A stretch of DNA of 64,000 nucleotides from JAABVY01 sp964496505 (GTDB taxonomy: Bacteria; Zixibacteria; MSB-5A5; JAABVY01), in contig CAZBZV010000014.1 in assembly GCA_964496505.1 (NCBI GenBank), forward strand, positions 4,212 through 68,211, in the 5' to 3' direction. A program made the position numbers and the translations under genes. Each line of letters begins with the position of its first letter. Position 1 is the stretch's first letter. Below are positions 35,500-44,772 of the stretch, piece after piece. The notes under the pieces are model-generated. The model saw nothing but the letters and a program-made list of their open reading frames with translations. It made no database searches and was not told the origin of the DNA.

Positions 35500-38400
35500 A
35501 TGTTAGACGAACTGAAAGGTGATTTTTCGCATCCAAAGCTTGAAGAAGAGATAATCGAACACTGGCGAGAACACGGCATTTTCAAAAAGGTACAGGACTC
35601 CCGTGAGGGAAGGCCGGAATATATCTTCTACGAGGGTCCTCCCACCGCCAACGGACGTCCTGGCGTACATCATATAATATCCCGCACCCTCAAGGATTTT
35701 GTCTGCCGCTACAAGACAATGCGCGGATATCATGTCGAGCGCAAGGCGGGATGGGATACACATGGTCTGCCGGTCGAGATCGAGGTCGAGAAAAAACTCA
35801 ACCTGGAGAAGAAATCCGATGTGGAGGCCTACGGTATAGACAAATTCAACAAGGCCTGCCGTGAATCTGTGTTTACATACAAGAAGGAATGGGATCAGAT
35901 TACCGAGCGAATCGGCTATTGGCTCGATCTGGAAAATCCCTATATCACCTGCGAAAATTACTATATCGAATCAGTCTGGCATATCTTAGCCAAACTGTTC
36001 AACGACGATCTTTTATATAAGGGACACAAGATACTTCCCTACTGTCCGCGCTGCGAGACAGGCCTGTCCTCGCATGAGGTGGCACAGGGTTATAAGGAGG
36101 TTTCCGATCCGTCCATATTCGTAAAGGCCAAAGTCAAGGGCAAAGAGAATCTTTACTTCCTGGTCTGGACAACTACACCCTGGACACTGATCTCCAACGT
36201 TGCCTTTGCGGTTCATCCCGAGGCCGAGTATATCCGTGTCAAATTCGGCGATGATGAGTTGATACTGGCCGAAGCATTGGCTAATCAGGTCCTTAAAGAC
36301 GAGTTCGAAATTCTGGAGAAATACACCGGCAAGGATCTGGAGCACTGGGAGTACGAGCCGCTTTTCCCATATTATAAAGATCAGGTTGAAAACGCCTACT
36401 TCGTGACCAATGCCGACTTCGTTACGCTCGAGGACGGTTCCGGCGTCGTGCATATGGCTCCTGCCTTCGGCGCGGATGATTATAGTGTCGGCCAGAAATA
36501 CGGTCTGCCGGTGCTGCAGGCGGTGGAGCCTAACGGCAATTTCAAGGAAGAGGTTACCGATTACGCCGGCATGTTTATCAAGGATGCCGACCCGTTGATC
36601 ACGAAGAATCTCAAGGAGCGGGGGCTTTTATTCAAAAAAGAAAAGTATGTGCATAATTACCCGCACTGCTGGCGCTGTAAATCGCCGCTGGTTTATTATG
36701 CCCGGGAATCATGGTATATTCGCACCAGCCAGTTCAAGAAAAAGCTTCTGGAAAACAACCGTACCATCAACTGGGTGCCGCCCGAGATCGGCTTTGGACG
36801 ATTCGGCGAATGGCTGGAGAATAATGTCGACTGGGCGCTTTCCCGCGAACGCTACTGGGGCACGCCGCTCCCGGTCTGGGTCGGTGAAAAAACAGGCAAG
36901 CAGATCGCCATCGGCTCTGTGGAAGAGCTGAAAGAAAAGGGCGAAGATGTCCCGGATGATATCGACCTGCATAAACCTCATGTCGACAACGTACGTATCT
37001 GGAATGATGAGGATCAGGAGTGGATGTACCGTACTCCGGAGGTTATCGATGTCTGGTTCGATTCGGGCGCGATGCCATTCGCACAGTACCATTATCCCTT
37101 CGAGCATTCCGAGGACTGGGATAAATATTTCCCGGCCGACTTTATCTCCGAGGCCGTGGATCAGACCCGGGGATGGTTCTATTCGCTGGTGGCTATCTCG
37201 ACTCTTTATGCCGGAGTGGCGCCGTTTAAGAATATCATAGTCTGCGGGCATATCCTTGATATCGAGGGCAAGAAGATGTCCAAGTCCCTGGGCAATGCCG
37301 CCGATCCCTGGGAAATTCTGGCCAATTACGGCGCCGATGCACTGAGATGGTATCTGGTAACAATCAATCATCCCTGGTTCCCGATCAGGTTCGATGTCGA
37401 AGCATTGGGCGAGGTGCATCGCAAGGTGTTGGGCACTCTGAAAAATACCTATACATTCTTTGCGATCTACGCCAATATCGATAAATTGCAGGAACGCTCG
37501 GTGGAAGCCAAAAAGACTCTGGGAGAGTTTCTGGAGTCGAAAGCGGGCGAATCTGCCGAAATCGACCGCTGGGTAATCTCGCGCCTGAATTCGCTCATAA
37601 AGCAAGTCAGCGAGCTTCTGGAAAAATACAATCTCACGACCGCCAACCGCAAGATCAGCGAGTTTATCGTGGATGAGCTTTCGAACTGGTATGTGCGCAG
37701 GTCGAGGAGACGTTTCTGGGCTAAGGGCGATGATCCGGATAAGTTCAGGGCCTTCTCAACCCTGCATGAATGTCTTTTGAAGCTTTCGAAGCTGATTGCG
37801 CCGATCATGCCGTTCTTTTCGGAGAAGATGTATATCGAGCTTTCCGGTAACGGAGTGGAGTCGGTGCACATGGAAGAATATCCCGCCTCCAACAATAGCT
37901 TGATCGAGCCGGAACTGGAGAAGAAGATGGCATCGGCGATTACGATTGTCTCGCTGGCCAGAACTGCCAGAACAAGAAGCCGTCTGAAAATCCGTCAGCC
38001 GCTTTCTGAGATGGTTGTGGTTCTGCCGTCTGATGTCAAACCGGACAGCCTGTATAATATCACCGGCGTGATCTCGGAAGAGATAAATATCAAGAATATA
38101 AAATTCAGCGCCGATGATTCGGAGATAATATCCTTAAAAGCCAAACCGAATTTTAAGCTGCTGGGGCCTAAGCTTGGCAAAAAGATCAGTATGGCCAAGT
38201 CGGCTATTGAAAAGCTCGAGGATGATATCCTCAGAGAATATATGACAACTGAGAAACTGGTATTAAAGCTGGATGACGAGCAGTTTACACTCTCCGGCGA
38301 GGAGCTCGAGATTGAGCGAGTCAGCAAGGAAAACTATGCGGTAGAGTCGGATGACGGCTTCAGCGTAGCTGTTTCGACTCTTCTGGACAATGATTTGATC

Positions 38401-38655
38401 CAGGAGGGCTATGCCCGTGAGGTCGTGAACAAAATTCAGAATATGCGCAAGAGCGCCGATTTTCAGGTCACCGACAGAATCCGTGTCTCGGTCAAGTCCA
38501 CCGATGAGGTCAAGACCGCTCTGGATAATTTCGGCGATTATGTCAGGGGCGAGACTCTGGCCGATGAGCTGGTCTCCGGAGATATAGAGGGCGAGGCCAG
38601 CAAGGAATGGGATATCAACGGTCAGCCTGCGACTATAACAATAGCGCGAACTTGA
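35500..38655 (+). CDS. ileS: isoleucyl-tRNA synthetase
   Basis: About 1051 aa, the long class-Ia type. The HIGH motif is GRPGVHH (near residue 55) after EGPPTAN; KMSKSLGN lies near residue 595; the editing domain includes WTTTPWTLISN and DDYSVGQKYG; CPRC and CWRC pairs occur in the connective region. The eukaryote-like 'GRPG(I/V)HH' form and the C-terminal anticodon-binding part suggest the IleS2 lineage, which in some species is mupirocin-tolerant; this is family knowledge, not shown here. Starts at GTG 35491 and ATG 35500 are both possible; GGTGG five bases before the ATG favours the latter. A dispersed repeat separates it from the dksA-like gene. Confidence 0.95.
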   Translation: MLDELKGDFSHPKLEEEIIEHWREHGIFKKVQDSREGRPEYIFYEGPPTANGRPGVHHIISRTLKDFVCRYKTMRGYHVERKAGWDTHGLPVEIEVEKKLNLEKKSDVEAYGIDKFNKACRESVFTYKKEWDQITERIGYWLDLENPYITCENYYIESVWHILAKLFNDDLLYKGHKILPYCPRCETGLSSHEVAQGYKEVSDPSIFVKAKVKGKENLYFLVWTTTPWTLISNVAFAVHPEAEYIRVKFGDDELILAEALANQVLKDEFEILEKYTGKDLEHWEYEPLFPYYKDQVENAYFVTNADFVTLEDGSGVVHMAPAFGADDYSVGQKYGLPVLQAVEPNGNFKEEVTDYAGMFIKDADPLITKNLKERGLLFKKEKYVHNYPHCWRCKSPLVYYARESWYIRTSQFKKKLLENNRTINWVPPEIGFGRFGEWLENNVDWALSRERYWGTPLPVWVGEKTGKQIAIGSVEELKEKGEDVPDDIDLHKPHVDNVRIWNDEDQEWMYRTPEVIDVWFDSGAMPFAQYHYPFEHSEDWDKYFPADFISEAVDQTRGWFYSLVAISTLYAGVAPFKNIIVCGHILDIEGKKMSKSLGNAADPWEILANYGADALRWYLVTINHPWFPIRFDVEALGEVHRKVLGTLKNTYTFFAIYANIDKLQERSVEAKKTLGEFLESKAGESAEIDRWVISRLNSLIKQVSELLEKYNLTTANRKISEFIVDELSNWYVRRSRRRFWAKGDDPDKFRAFSTLHECLLKLSKLIAPIMPFFSEKMYIELSGNGVESVHMEEYPASNNSLIEPELEKKMASAITIVSLARTARTRSRLKIRQPLSEMVVVLPSDVKPDSLYNITGVISEEINIKNIKFSADDSEIISLKAKPNFKLLGPKLGKKISMAKSAIEKLEDDILREYMTTEKLVLKLDDEQFTLSGEELEIERVSKENYAVESDDGFSVAVSTLLDNDLIQEGYAREVVNKIQNMRKSADFQVTDRIRVSVKSTDEVKTALDNFGDYVRGETLADELVSGDIEGEASKEWDINGQPATITIART

Positions 38656-38686
38656 GGATATGTGTGAATATAATGTCGAAAAGGAT

Positions 38687-38759
38687 GTCATTCTGAGCGA
38701 AGCGAAGAATCTGTTTCATTCAAAGAGATTCTTCAATCGCTTCGCGCCTTCAGAATGAC
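38687..38759. repeat. GTCATTCTG fold-back repeat, copy 1
   Basis: GTCATTCTGAGCGAAGCGAAGAATCT at the left is mirrored by AGATTCTTC ... CAGAATGAC at the right. Same family as 45733-45820 and 55536-55622; it is inserted between ileS and the dksA-like gene. Confidence 0.75.
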
Positions 38760-38827
38760 AGTTCTCTCAAACATTGTGTTTGCAACATCTCAATAGACCA
38801 GGCAAACAATATTAACAGGAGCATAAG

Positions 38828-39205
38828 ATGCGTGCCAGGGAGCTGAAAAGGTACGAAAAGCTTCTCCTCGAAAGGCGAGCGGCAATCTTTCAGGAAATCG
38901 AAAGAATGTCCTCAGATGCCAGGAAGGCAACCCAGCGCGAGGCCAGCGGTGAGCTCTCCAGCCATACATTCCATATGGCCGACCGGGGCACCGATCAGAG
39001 CGAGCGTGAGAAGGTCTTTATGTTATCCTCCAAGGGCAAGCGCTATCTTTATCATATAGACGAGGCGCTGCGGAGGATCAAGGACAAGACTTACGGCAAA
39101 TGTCACCAATGCGGGAAGAATATATCGCCTGAACGGCTGAAAGCAGTACCGCATGCCAGGTTCTGTATCGAGTGCAAGGAAGCTGAAGAAAAGGCAAAAC
39201 GATAG
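38828..39205 (+). CDS. TraR/DksA-type zinc-finger protein
   Basis: 125 aa. A helical coiled N-terminal part (about 1-85, with LLLERRAAIFQEIERM) is followed by a four-Cys zinc finger, CHQC ... CIEC, within GKCHQCGKNISPERLKAVPHA, matching the DksA/TraR C4 motif. DksA-type proteins bind RNA polymerase in the secondary channel and modulate stringent-response transcription; whether this one does so is inference. The D-x-x-D tip of DksA is represented by an acidic stretch (DRGTDQSERE) in the coil. AGGAG lies 6 bases before the ATG. Its location before lspA is common in many genomes. Confidence 0.88.
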   Translation: MRARELKRYEKLLLERRAAIFQEIERMSSDARKATQREASGELSSHTFHMADRGTDQSEREKVFMLSSKGKRYLYHIDEALRRIKDKTYGKCHQCGKNISPERLKAVPHARFCIECKEAEEKAKR

Positions 39206-39250
39206 CATACGGTCTATCGACAACTAAAAAGGAACACACCGGTTAAATAT

Positions 39251-39781
39251 ATGCGCCGCAGATTGATACTCTATCTCAGCATTACATTCTCAATTGCCAT
39301 TGTTGATATTGTCACGAAGTTAATCGTGCAGAAAAATTTTGCCCTCCATGAATCGCACCAGGTTCTGGGCAACTTCTTCAAATTTACATATATACTGAAC
39401 TACGGCGGCGTTTTCGGGAGCCGCCTGGGCTCGAATGTTTTCTATCTGATATCCGCCATAATCGTTGTGCTTCTGGTTATCTTCTTTTTATACAGGGAGT
39501 TCGGCAAAAATAAATATGTCGATCTCTCGCTCTTCATCGTGTTAGGGGGCGCGATAGGTAACCTCTTCGACCGCATCAGGATGGGTGCGGTTGTCGATTT
39601 CCTCGACTTCAATTTCCTGAAAATCCAGGTTCTCGGATATCAGTTCGACCGCTGGCCTACTTTCAATATCGCCGATGCCGCTGTTACAGTCGGTATGATT
39701 CTGCTGGTGGCAACCGTACTTTTTGGGCTGGGAAAGCCTAAAGAGATGGGTGCTGATGCCGATTATGTAAATGAAGAGTAA
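39251..39781 (+). CDS. lspA: lipoprotein signal peptidase II
   Basis: 176 aa with four membrane helices. The catalytic Asp residues are in GNLFDRIRMGAVVDFLDF and FNIADAAV; the N-terminal helix carries DIVTKLIVQ and the substrate-site loop N-Y-G-G-V-F-G (the usual NxGaaFg). It cleaves prolipoproteins in the inner membrane, which this window needs often: at least nine lipobox proteins are encoded here. The ribosome site is weak. It is the last gene of the yggS-ileS cluster, followed by a long hairpin. Confidence 0.94.
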   Translation: MRRRLILYLSITFSIAIVDIVTKLIVQKNFALHESHQVLGNFFKFTYILNYGGVFGSRLGSNVFYLISAIIVVLLVIFFLYREFGKNKYVDLSLFIVLGGAIGNLFDRIRMGAVVDFLDFNFLKIQVLGYQFDRWPTFNIADAAVTVGMILLVATVLFGLGKPKEMGADADYVNEE

Positions 39782-39901
39782 GCAGCTCAATTTTTCCTTG
39801 ACAAAGGGAAATCGAATCTCTTGATTAAAAAGCGAATCATTGGATAAGTATGGGGCCAGTTTAAGGCATCTATAAAATTACCATATATTATGTGGGCTAT
39901 T

Positions 39902-39980
39902 ACCGGTCAGAATCCTGCCGCTAGATTCCCTAATTGAAGCTCACCTTATACCCCTGTGGCATTCTGACCGGTTTTTTTTA
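39902..39980 (+). terminator. long-stem hairpin with T-tract (terminator or small structured RNA)
   Basis: ACCGGTCAGAAT (39902-39913) pairs perfectly with ATTCTGACCGGT (39961-39972) over a 47-nt interval, inside which GCCGC/GTGGC can extend the stem after a bulge; eight T follow. The stem is longer and the loop larger than in a plain terminator. A TTGACA lies at 39798-39803 in the preceding gap, so the 39830-39980 region could be a short independent transcript. Confidence 0.65.
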
Positions 39981-41009
39981 TCTACTGCCGGATAAAATTT
40001 CCCGAATCTTCTCTTTATGCTCACTAATCTCATCGATCATATCATGCAGACGATCACGGACATCATCTGACAAAATCAGGTGTTCGGCCTTGTCGATTTC
40101 GATCATCGCCTCGGTGTAATTCTCGAGATTGAAATAGCAGAGTGTTTTGTAATATGATATCTCGTACTGATTATAATTATTAGGCTGCCCTTCTTCTTTT
40201 ATCTCCGCTCGCAAGCTGTCGAAAAAGCTCAATGCCTTCTCGTATCTTTCCGCCTCAAAATTGGCAAATGCCCTTGCCCATAAAAATGATTTGCCCTGCG
40301 GATAGTTCTCGCGCAATGCTGAGGCCAACGAGTCGGCCGTATCGTATTTCTCCTCCTGTATATAGATAAAAGCGAGTGCGCCTAGAGCCAAGTCCCGGGA
40401 GAAATAGGATTTCTCCACAGCTTTCTCTAAGTCCTCGAGCCCCTTCCCGCGGTCACCGCCCACGAAAGGCAGTTTGGCAAAAACGCCGCCCTTGACATCA
40501 CCCCAGTAACGGAATGATCCCAGTCCCGTATATGCGTCATAAAGCGTGGAATCCAGGTCGAGACATTTTTCCAGAAGATTTTTGGCGCGAATACCCTTGC
40601 GTGCCGCCGACCAGCTCGAGCCTTTGCGTCCCTCAAACAGCGCCCAGTAAAGATTGCAGGCGCCCATAAAATAGTAGGCCCAGGCGTCATGATGGTTTTC
40701 ATCACGACACTCATCGGCCAGCTCAATCGAGAGTTCTATATTATCGGTAAATTCCTGTGAATATTGGAAGTCCTCAAAATCTTTCATCTCAGCCTGGTAA
40801 ACAGTTGCCATGAAAAACGGCCCGCAGGGATGGTCGGGATATTTTGCCTGAAGCTCGGAATAGAGGCCTCGCGCCGGTCTATACTCCTCGTTTAAGGTCA
40901 GCCCGATCCCGGTCTCTATCAGCTCGATATCCAGAGAGTCGGGGAATTCGGCAAAGAGAGAGGGTACACAAACGGCAAGAATAATTATATAAAACAAAAA
41001 TTTTTTCAC
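39978..41009 (-). CDS. exported TPR protein
   Basis: 343 aa from GTG 41009. The signal peptide (FLFYIIILAVCVPSLFAEF) follows directly, which argues for this start; the frame can be extended to a TTG at 41054 but that lengthens the charged N-region. The mature part is helical with tetratricopeptide-like repeats (around AYYFMGACNLYWALFEGRKG, LALGALAFIYIQEEKYDTA and ARAFANFEAERYEKALSFF). The first two thirds recall periplasmic TPR proteins of unknown role. No ribosome site is obvious. It converges on the lspA operon; the hairpin at 39902-39980 lies between the two stops. Confidence 0.75.
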   Translation of the reverse strand: MKKFLFYIIILAVCVPSLFAEFPDSLDIELIETGIGLTLNEEYRPARGLYSELQAKYPDHPCGPFFMATVYQAEMKDFEDFQYSQEFTDNIELSIELADECRDENHHDAWAYYFMGACNLYWALFEGRKGSSWSAARKGIRAKNLLEKCLDLDSTLYDAYTGLGSFRYWGDVKGGVFAKLPFVGGDRGKGLEDLEKAVEKSYFSRDLALGALAFIYIQEEKYDTADSLASALRENYPQGKSFLWARAFANFEAERYEKALSFFDSLRAEIKEEGQPNNYNQYEISYYKTLCYFNLENYTEAMIEIDKAEHLILSDDVRDRLHDMIDEISEHKEKIREILSGSR

Positions 41010-41116
41010 GGTAAATTCTAACTTAAATTTCTGTTTCCGCACAAACTCAATCAAATTTTATACGGTCACATAGACTCAATTTTTGTGAGCTTCTGATAAA
41101 GATTTATCATTGTATA

Positions 41117-41221
41117 GCAGGGTCTTGGCCCCGACAGCGTCGGGGATGTGACCCTGCCTAAATATTAACGCAATGTGATTCCGCAGGGTCACAATCCGCC
41201 TTCGGCGAATCAAGACCCTGC
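41117..41221. repeat. GGGTCTTGG cloverleaf repeat, copy 1
   Basis: Outer arms GCAGGGTCTTG (41117-41127) and CAAGACCCTGC (41211-41221); inner arms TGTGACCCTG and CAGGGTCACA; two further small hairpins CCGAC/GTCGG and GCC/GGC. A related element occurs at 45977-46087. Confidence 0.75.
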
Positions 41222-41268
41222 ATTACAACTTGCCTTTTAGCGCATTGCAAGCCGGATTTTTGAAAGTC

Positions 41269-42795
41269 TCACAGCAAAAACAGATGTTTGAAATGATAGA
41301 AAATATTAACTGATAGATACGGGGAATCCAGGCCCTCCCCATCAGCATTATCCAGATTATCAATCGACCTGTAACCTGCGGTGACTGCCCCCTCGATCGT
41401 CGTACCCTTTAAAATATCGAATCTCAGATAATTATCCCATTCCTTTTCTACAATGCCGCTTGGAAAGTCCAGTCCCTTGGGCGCGGGATATTCGGCGGTG
41501 TCGTATCGCCCCTCTCCCTTGCGCCTGAACTCGCCGCCGACCGAGATTCGCAAAAACGGATTCGTATGATAGGTAGCCCTGTATCTCAAACGGTCAGAAT
41601 CAGTGCCCAGCGAGGAGCCGATTATCACATCCTCATGCGAGAAAACATTATAGAATTTGTTCTGGCCGTAGACCGAGTTCCTGATTTGGGTATAATCGAT
41701 TTCAAGCTGAAGATATTCCGAAAGAAGCAGGCCGAGTTCGGATATTCCGAAATTGAATCCCACCTGATGAGACTCGGAAACAAAATCAATCTGAAAATCA
41801 TCGATTAGAAGTTCGCCGTAGAGTTTCAGGCCGTCGACAGGGTACCATGTAAAGTCGATATCCACATAAATATTATCATCGATTCGATTGTTATACTGTT
41901 CGACATAAAATGGCAGGAGCGGATTCAGATACATCAAATCCCAGCTTGCGTTCTCGCGGGCATACAGCACTGTCTCTGAAATCCCTATCTCCAGACGCTT
42001 ATGTGGTTTGACTGCCAGCCGGTGAGCCGAGAAAAACCGATTCCATTTATCCCCCTCGGGATCGCGAAACTGGTCGAGCTGAGCCGCCCAGAACTGAAAG
42101 GCCAGCCATTTTCCTGAATACTCAGCCGAGAACTGGTTGAAGGGCGGTGAGTTGGTTGAAAGCAGAAGATGGTCGTTGTCCTCCGGACCCCAGGCACGAA
42201 ATGTCCGCCCGATTGTAAAACGAAAGTCGTTATATTTGTACCCCAGCAGGGCATAGTCGAAATAACTTGTCAACTCGTCGCCCCATCTACGAACCTTGGC
42301 AAAGCTGTCCAGATGTCCCTTGTTTTCGAAACGGCCTCGGAGCTGGAAGAAAACGCTGTTAAAGAAATTGATAGTGCCCTCAGCTTTCATTCCAATTCTG
42401 TATAGCGGGCTTTCATCGTTCTCAAAATGATTCAGGCTGTAGGGGGAGATTTTAAATCTTAACATTTCTCCACTCTCGGTATGCCAAAATATGCGCATAT
42501 AAGCAAACTCTTTTTGAATTCGTTTGCTCTCCCACTCGGCCACACGATTTCCAAGAACCAGATTCTGAAAATCACTTATCTCATAATTGCCATGTCGGTT
42601 GTATTCCCCTATATCATCAAATATCATATCCCGCCAATACGGCCTTTGATTTTCAAAATACCTCGGGGATTTGTAATGGCTCAGCAAATCCAGCGATTCA
42701 TAAACCCAGCTATCGGTCGGCTCGATAGACATCGCCAGCGATGAGGATGCCATAGCAAAAATCAAAGTGAAAAATATTATTGTCGTTTTTCGCAT
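41269..42795 (-). CDS. Wzi-like capsule-assembly outer-membrane protein
   Basis: 508 aa from ATG 42795 (AAGGA just upstream; the TTG at 42831 is rejected because it would bury the signal peptide TTIIFFTLIFAMASSSLA). The mature protein is made of alternating aromatic beta strands, ends in a hydrophobic strand, and contains IGRTFRAWGPEDNDHLLLS, a segment typical of the Wzi/capsule-assembly family, where this loop is conserved. Wzi-type barrels bind polysaccharide at the outer membrane. No capsule genes are close, so the ligand is unknown. It lies 40 bases after the symporter gene on the same strand and may share its transcript. Confidence 0.75.
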   Translation of the reverse strand: MRKTTIIFFTLIFAMASSSLAMSIEPTDSWVYESLDLLSHYKSPRYFENQRPYWRDMIFDDIGEYNRHGNYEISDFQNLVLGNRVAEWESKRIQKEFAYMRIFWHTESGEMLRFKISPYSLNHFENDESPLYRIGMKAEGTINFFNSVFFQLRGRFENKGHLDSFAKVRRWGDELTSYFDYALLGYKYNDFRFTIGRTFRAWGPEDNDHLLLSTNSPPFNQFSAEYSGKWLAFQFWAAQLDQFRDPEGDKWNRFFSAHRLAVKPHKRLEIGISETVLYARENASWDLMYLNPLLPFYVEQYNNRIDDNIYVDIDFTWYPVDGLKLYGELLIDDFQIDFVSESHQVGFNFGISELGLLLSEYLQLEIDYTQIRNSVYGQNKFYNVFSHEDVIIGSSLGTDSDRLRYRATYHTNPFLRISVGGEFRRKGEGRYDTAEYPAPKGLDFPSGIVEKEWDNYLRFDILKGTTIEGAVTAGYRSIDNLDNADGEGLDSPYLSVNIFYHFKHLFLL

Positions 42796-42835
42796 GATCC
42801 TTAAGAAAATATGGCGTTTACCAGATTGCAAGATT

Positions 42836-44479
42836 TTAATTCTGTTTTGGCGTCCGGGAACTCTGTGTGATCAAACTAACGAATACCACAGATATAAAGG
42901 CAAATATGAATCCGGGGATAATCTCATATATGAACGCGTCCATAGCCGGGACATTTTTCCAGATAATCACGGTCGCGGTACCAACAAGCATACCCGCCAG
43001 AACACCCCATTTGGTGGTGCGTTTCCACCACAGTGTCATCAAAAGCCCGGGTCCGAAGGCCGCGCCCAGCCCGGCCCAGGCATACAGCACCAGATCATAT
43101 ACCAGCTCCTGTGCTGTGATAGCCAGAATGAAGGCTATAATCCCGATTGCAAGCGTGGCCGCACGAGACAGGAATACCAGACGGCGCTGGCTGGCCTTCT
43201 TGTTTATCATCTGATGGTAAACATCTTCGGAAACTGCCGAAGTCGAGACCAGAAGCTGGCTGTCGGCGGTAGACATCATAGCGGCAATCGCGCCGGATAT
43301 AAGGATACCCGCCAGCCAGGCCGGAAGAAGAAATGACGCCAGAAAGGGCATCACCTTTTCCGGGTCATTAAACAGCACCGACAGTTCGCCGAAATCTATC
43401 GAATGTGTGCGCACTAATCCATTGGCGACAATGCCGATCAAAACCGCGCCCCAGAATGCCAGAAGCGCCCATGTTATCGCGACCAGAGAGCCCTGACGAA
43501 GCTTGGCGGGATCTTTGATAGCCATAAAACGTGTCAGCAGATGCGGCTGACCCATATATCCCAGGCCGATTCCAAGACCGCCCAGAATACCGGCCCACAT
43601 CGGCCATCCCGATTTACCGCCCACAATCGACAGGAAGTTCGTACTGCTGGTCTGCATATTCTCCGAGATTGCATTTAATATTTCCGGGCGGGCGAAATCA
43701 TTGAGGGAGAAAAACAGCAGATGCGGGTTGCCGGTACCGGAAAGGACTGTGCCCAGCGAGGTCAGGCCCATATGCCAGGCCGAGAACTCCTGGCCGTTGG
43801 GAAGCGAAAAGAAATAATTGGCCGGAGCGCTGACAATTGCCTCGTTTAAGGGCGAAAAGAAGCCCAGATAAATAAGCCCCAGAAGCGGCAGTATGAACAG
43901 AGTCACAAGCATCAGTATGCCCTGAAAAAGATCAGTCCAGGCCACCGCGAAGAATCCGCCCATCATGGTATAAAATAATATTATCCCACCGCCAATCAGC
44001 ATGCCATAGAACTCATCGACTCCCAAAAAGAAGTGAAGCACCTTGCCTGCGCCCAGAAGCTGGGCGGCAACATAGAGCGTGAAGAAAAAGACGATAATCA
44101 ATGTTGCGATCAGTTTTAAGGACTGGGTCTTATCATCGAATTTGGCTTCGAAATAGCGCGGAAGTGTGATCGCCTCATGGGCTTCGGAGTCGGTGCGCAG
44201 CTTGCGGGAAATTACGATCCATGAAAACAAAATGCCCGAACAGCATCCAATAGCATCCCAGAAAGCCGAATATCCCGCCATCCATGCCAGCGCCGGAAGC
44301 CCCAGAAGAAGCCAGGCCGATTCACCCGAGGAACGTTCCGAAAACGCCACCACCCATGATCCCAGCTTGCGCCCTGCAATAAGATAGTCCGGGAGAGTTT
44401 TATTGAGACGGGCTGTGGTGATGCCCACGATTAATACGATTAAAAGATATCCAAGAAATCCAATCAGAATAGGATCCAT
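42836..44479 (-). CDS. sodium:solute symporter (PutP-like, SSS family)
   Basis: 547 aa with 12-13 membrane helices. N-terminal words DYLIAGRKLGSWVVAFSE and SSGESAWLLLGLPALAW, then GTGNPHLLF, YMGQPHLLTRFMAIKD and MMSTADSQLLVSTSAVSEDVY match the proline/pantothenate symporter family; the Ser/Thr around STADSQLL contribute to the sodium site. Proline is the likely substrate but not proven. ATG 44479 is chosen (GAAGG a few bases before it); the frame extends upstream only through a different small gene. That small gene's TGA shares its A with this ATG, so translation is coupled. Confidence 0.9.
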   Translation of the reverse strand: MDPILIGFLGYLLIVLIVGITTARLNKTLPDYLIAGRKLGSWVVAFSERSSGESAWLLLGLPALAWMAGYSAFWDAIGCCSGILFSWIVISRKLRTDSEAHEAITLPRYFEAKFDDKTQSLKLIATLIIVFFFTLYVAAQLLGAGKVLHFFLGVDEFYGMLIGGGIILFYTMMGGFFAVAWTDLFQGILMLVTLFILPLLGLIYLGFFSPLNEAIVSAPANYFFSLPNGQEFSAWHMGLTSLGTVLSGTGNPHLLFFSLNDFARPEILNAISENMQTSSTNFLSIVGGKSGWPMWAGILGGLGIGLGYMGQPHLLTRFMAIKDPAKLRQGSLVAITWALLAFWGAVLIGIVANGLVRTHSIDFGELSVLFNDPEKVMPFLASFLLPAWLAGILISGAIAAMMSTADSQLLVSTSAVSEDVYHQMINKKASQRRLVFLSRAATLAIGIIAFILAITAQELVYDLVLYAWAGLGAAFGPGLLMTLWWKRTTKWGVLAGMLVGTATVIIWKNVPAMDAFIYEIIPGFIFAFISVVFVSLITQSSRTPKQN

Positions 44480-44580
44480 CAGACCTTCTTTTTCCCTCTC
44501 CACCCAAAGAAAAAGATCAGCTCGATCGTGATCAAAACAATGGGCGGCGCTATCATCCAAAACCAGGTTGAAAACGGCAT
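44479..44580 (-). CDS. 33-aa single-helix membrane peptide coupled to the symporter
   Basis: This short ORF starts MPFSTWFWMIAPP, continues with an uninterrupted hydrophobic helix (about 7-26) and ends in a basic tail (GWRGKKKV). Its TGA overlaps the symporter ATG by one base (TGATG). A small membrane peptide encoded directly before an SSS symporter is a known arrangement ('symporter small accessory protein', from memory), so it probably helps assemble or regulate the transporter. It is too short for normal gene calling and has no strong ribosome site. The coordinated overlap, TM helix and positive-inside tail make it more than chance. Confidence 0.65.
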   Translation of the reverse strand: MPFSTWFWMIAPPIVLITIELIFFFGWRGKKKV

Positions 44581-44772
44581 AGGTCTTTATGATATAAATG
44601 TTTGGAAATGCAATCAATGAAAAAATTAAGGAATCAAAGGCAAATAATTCTTAGAAATCGAAACATGACAAATATTATCCCGTATGCTATGCTGTGATCC
44701 TGAAAAAAACAAACTTTATGGGGGCGAGATTGTTTTTAATACTGAATTATCGAAAAAACGGAGGTTTGCAGT

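Noticed and set aside
36709..37605. 298-aa minus-strand ORF
   Set aside because: Antisense to ileS, with no recognisable domain or start signal.
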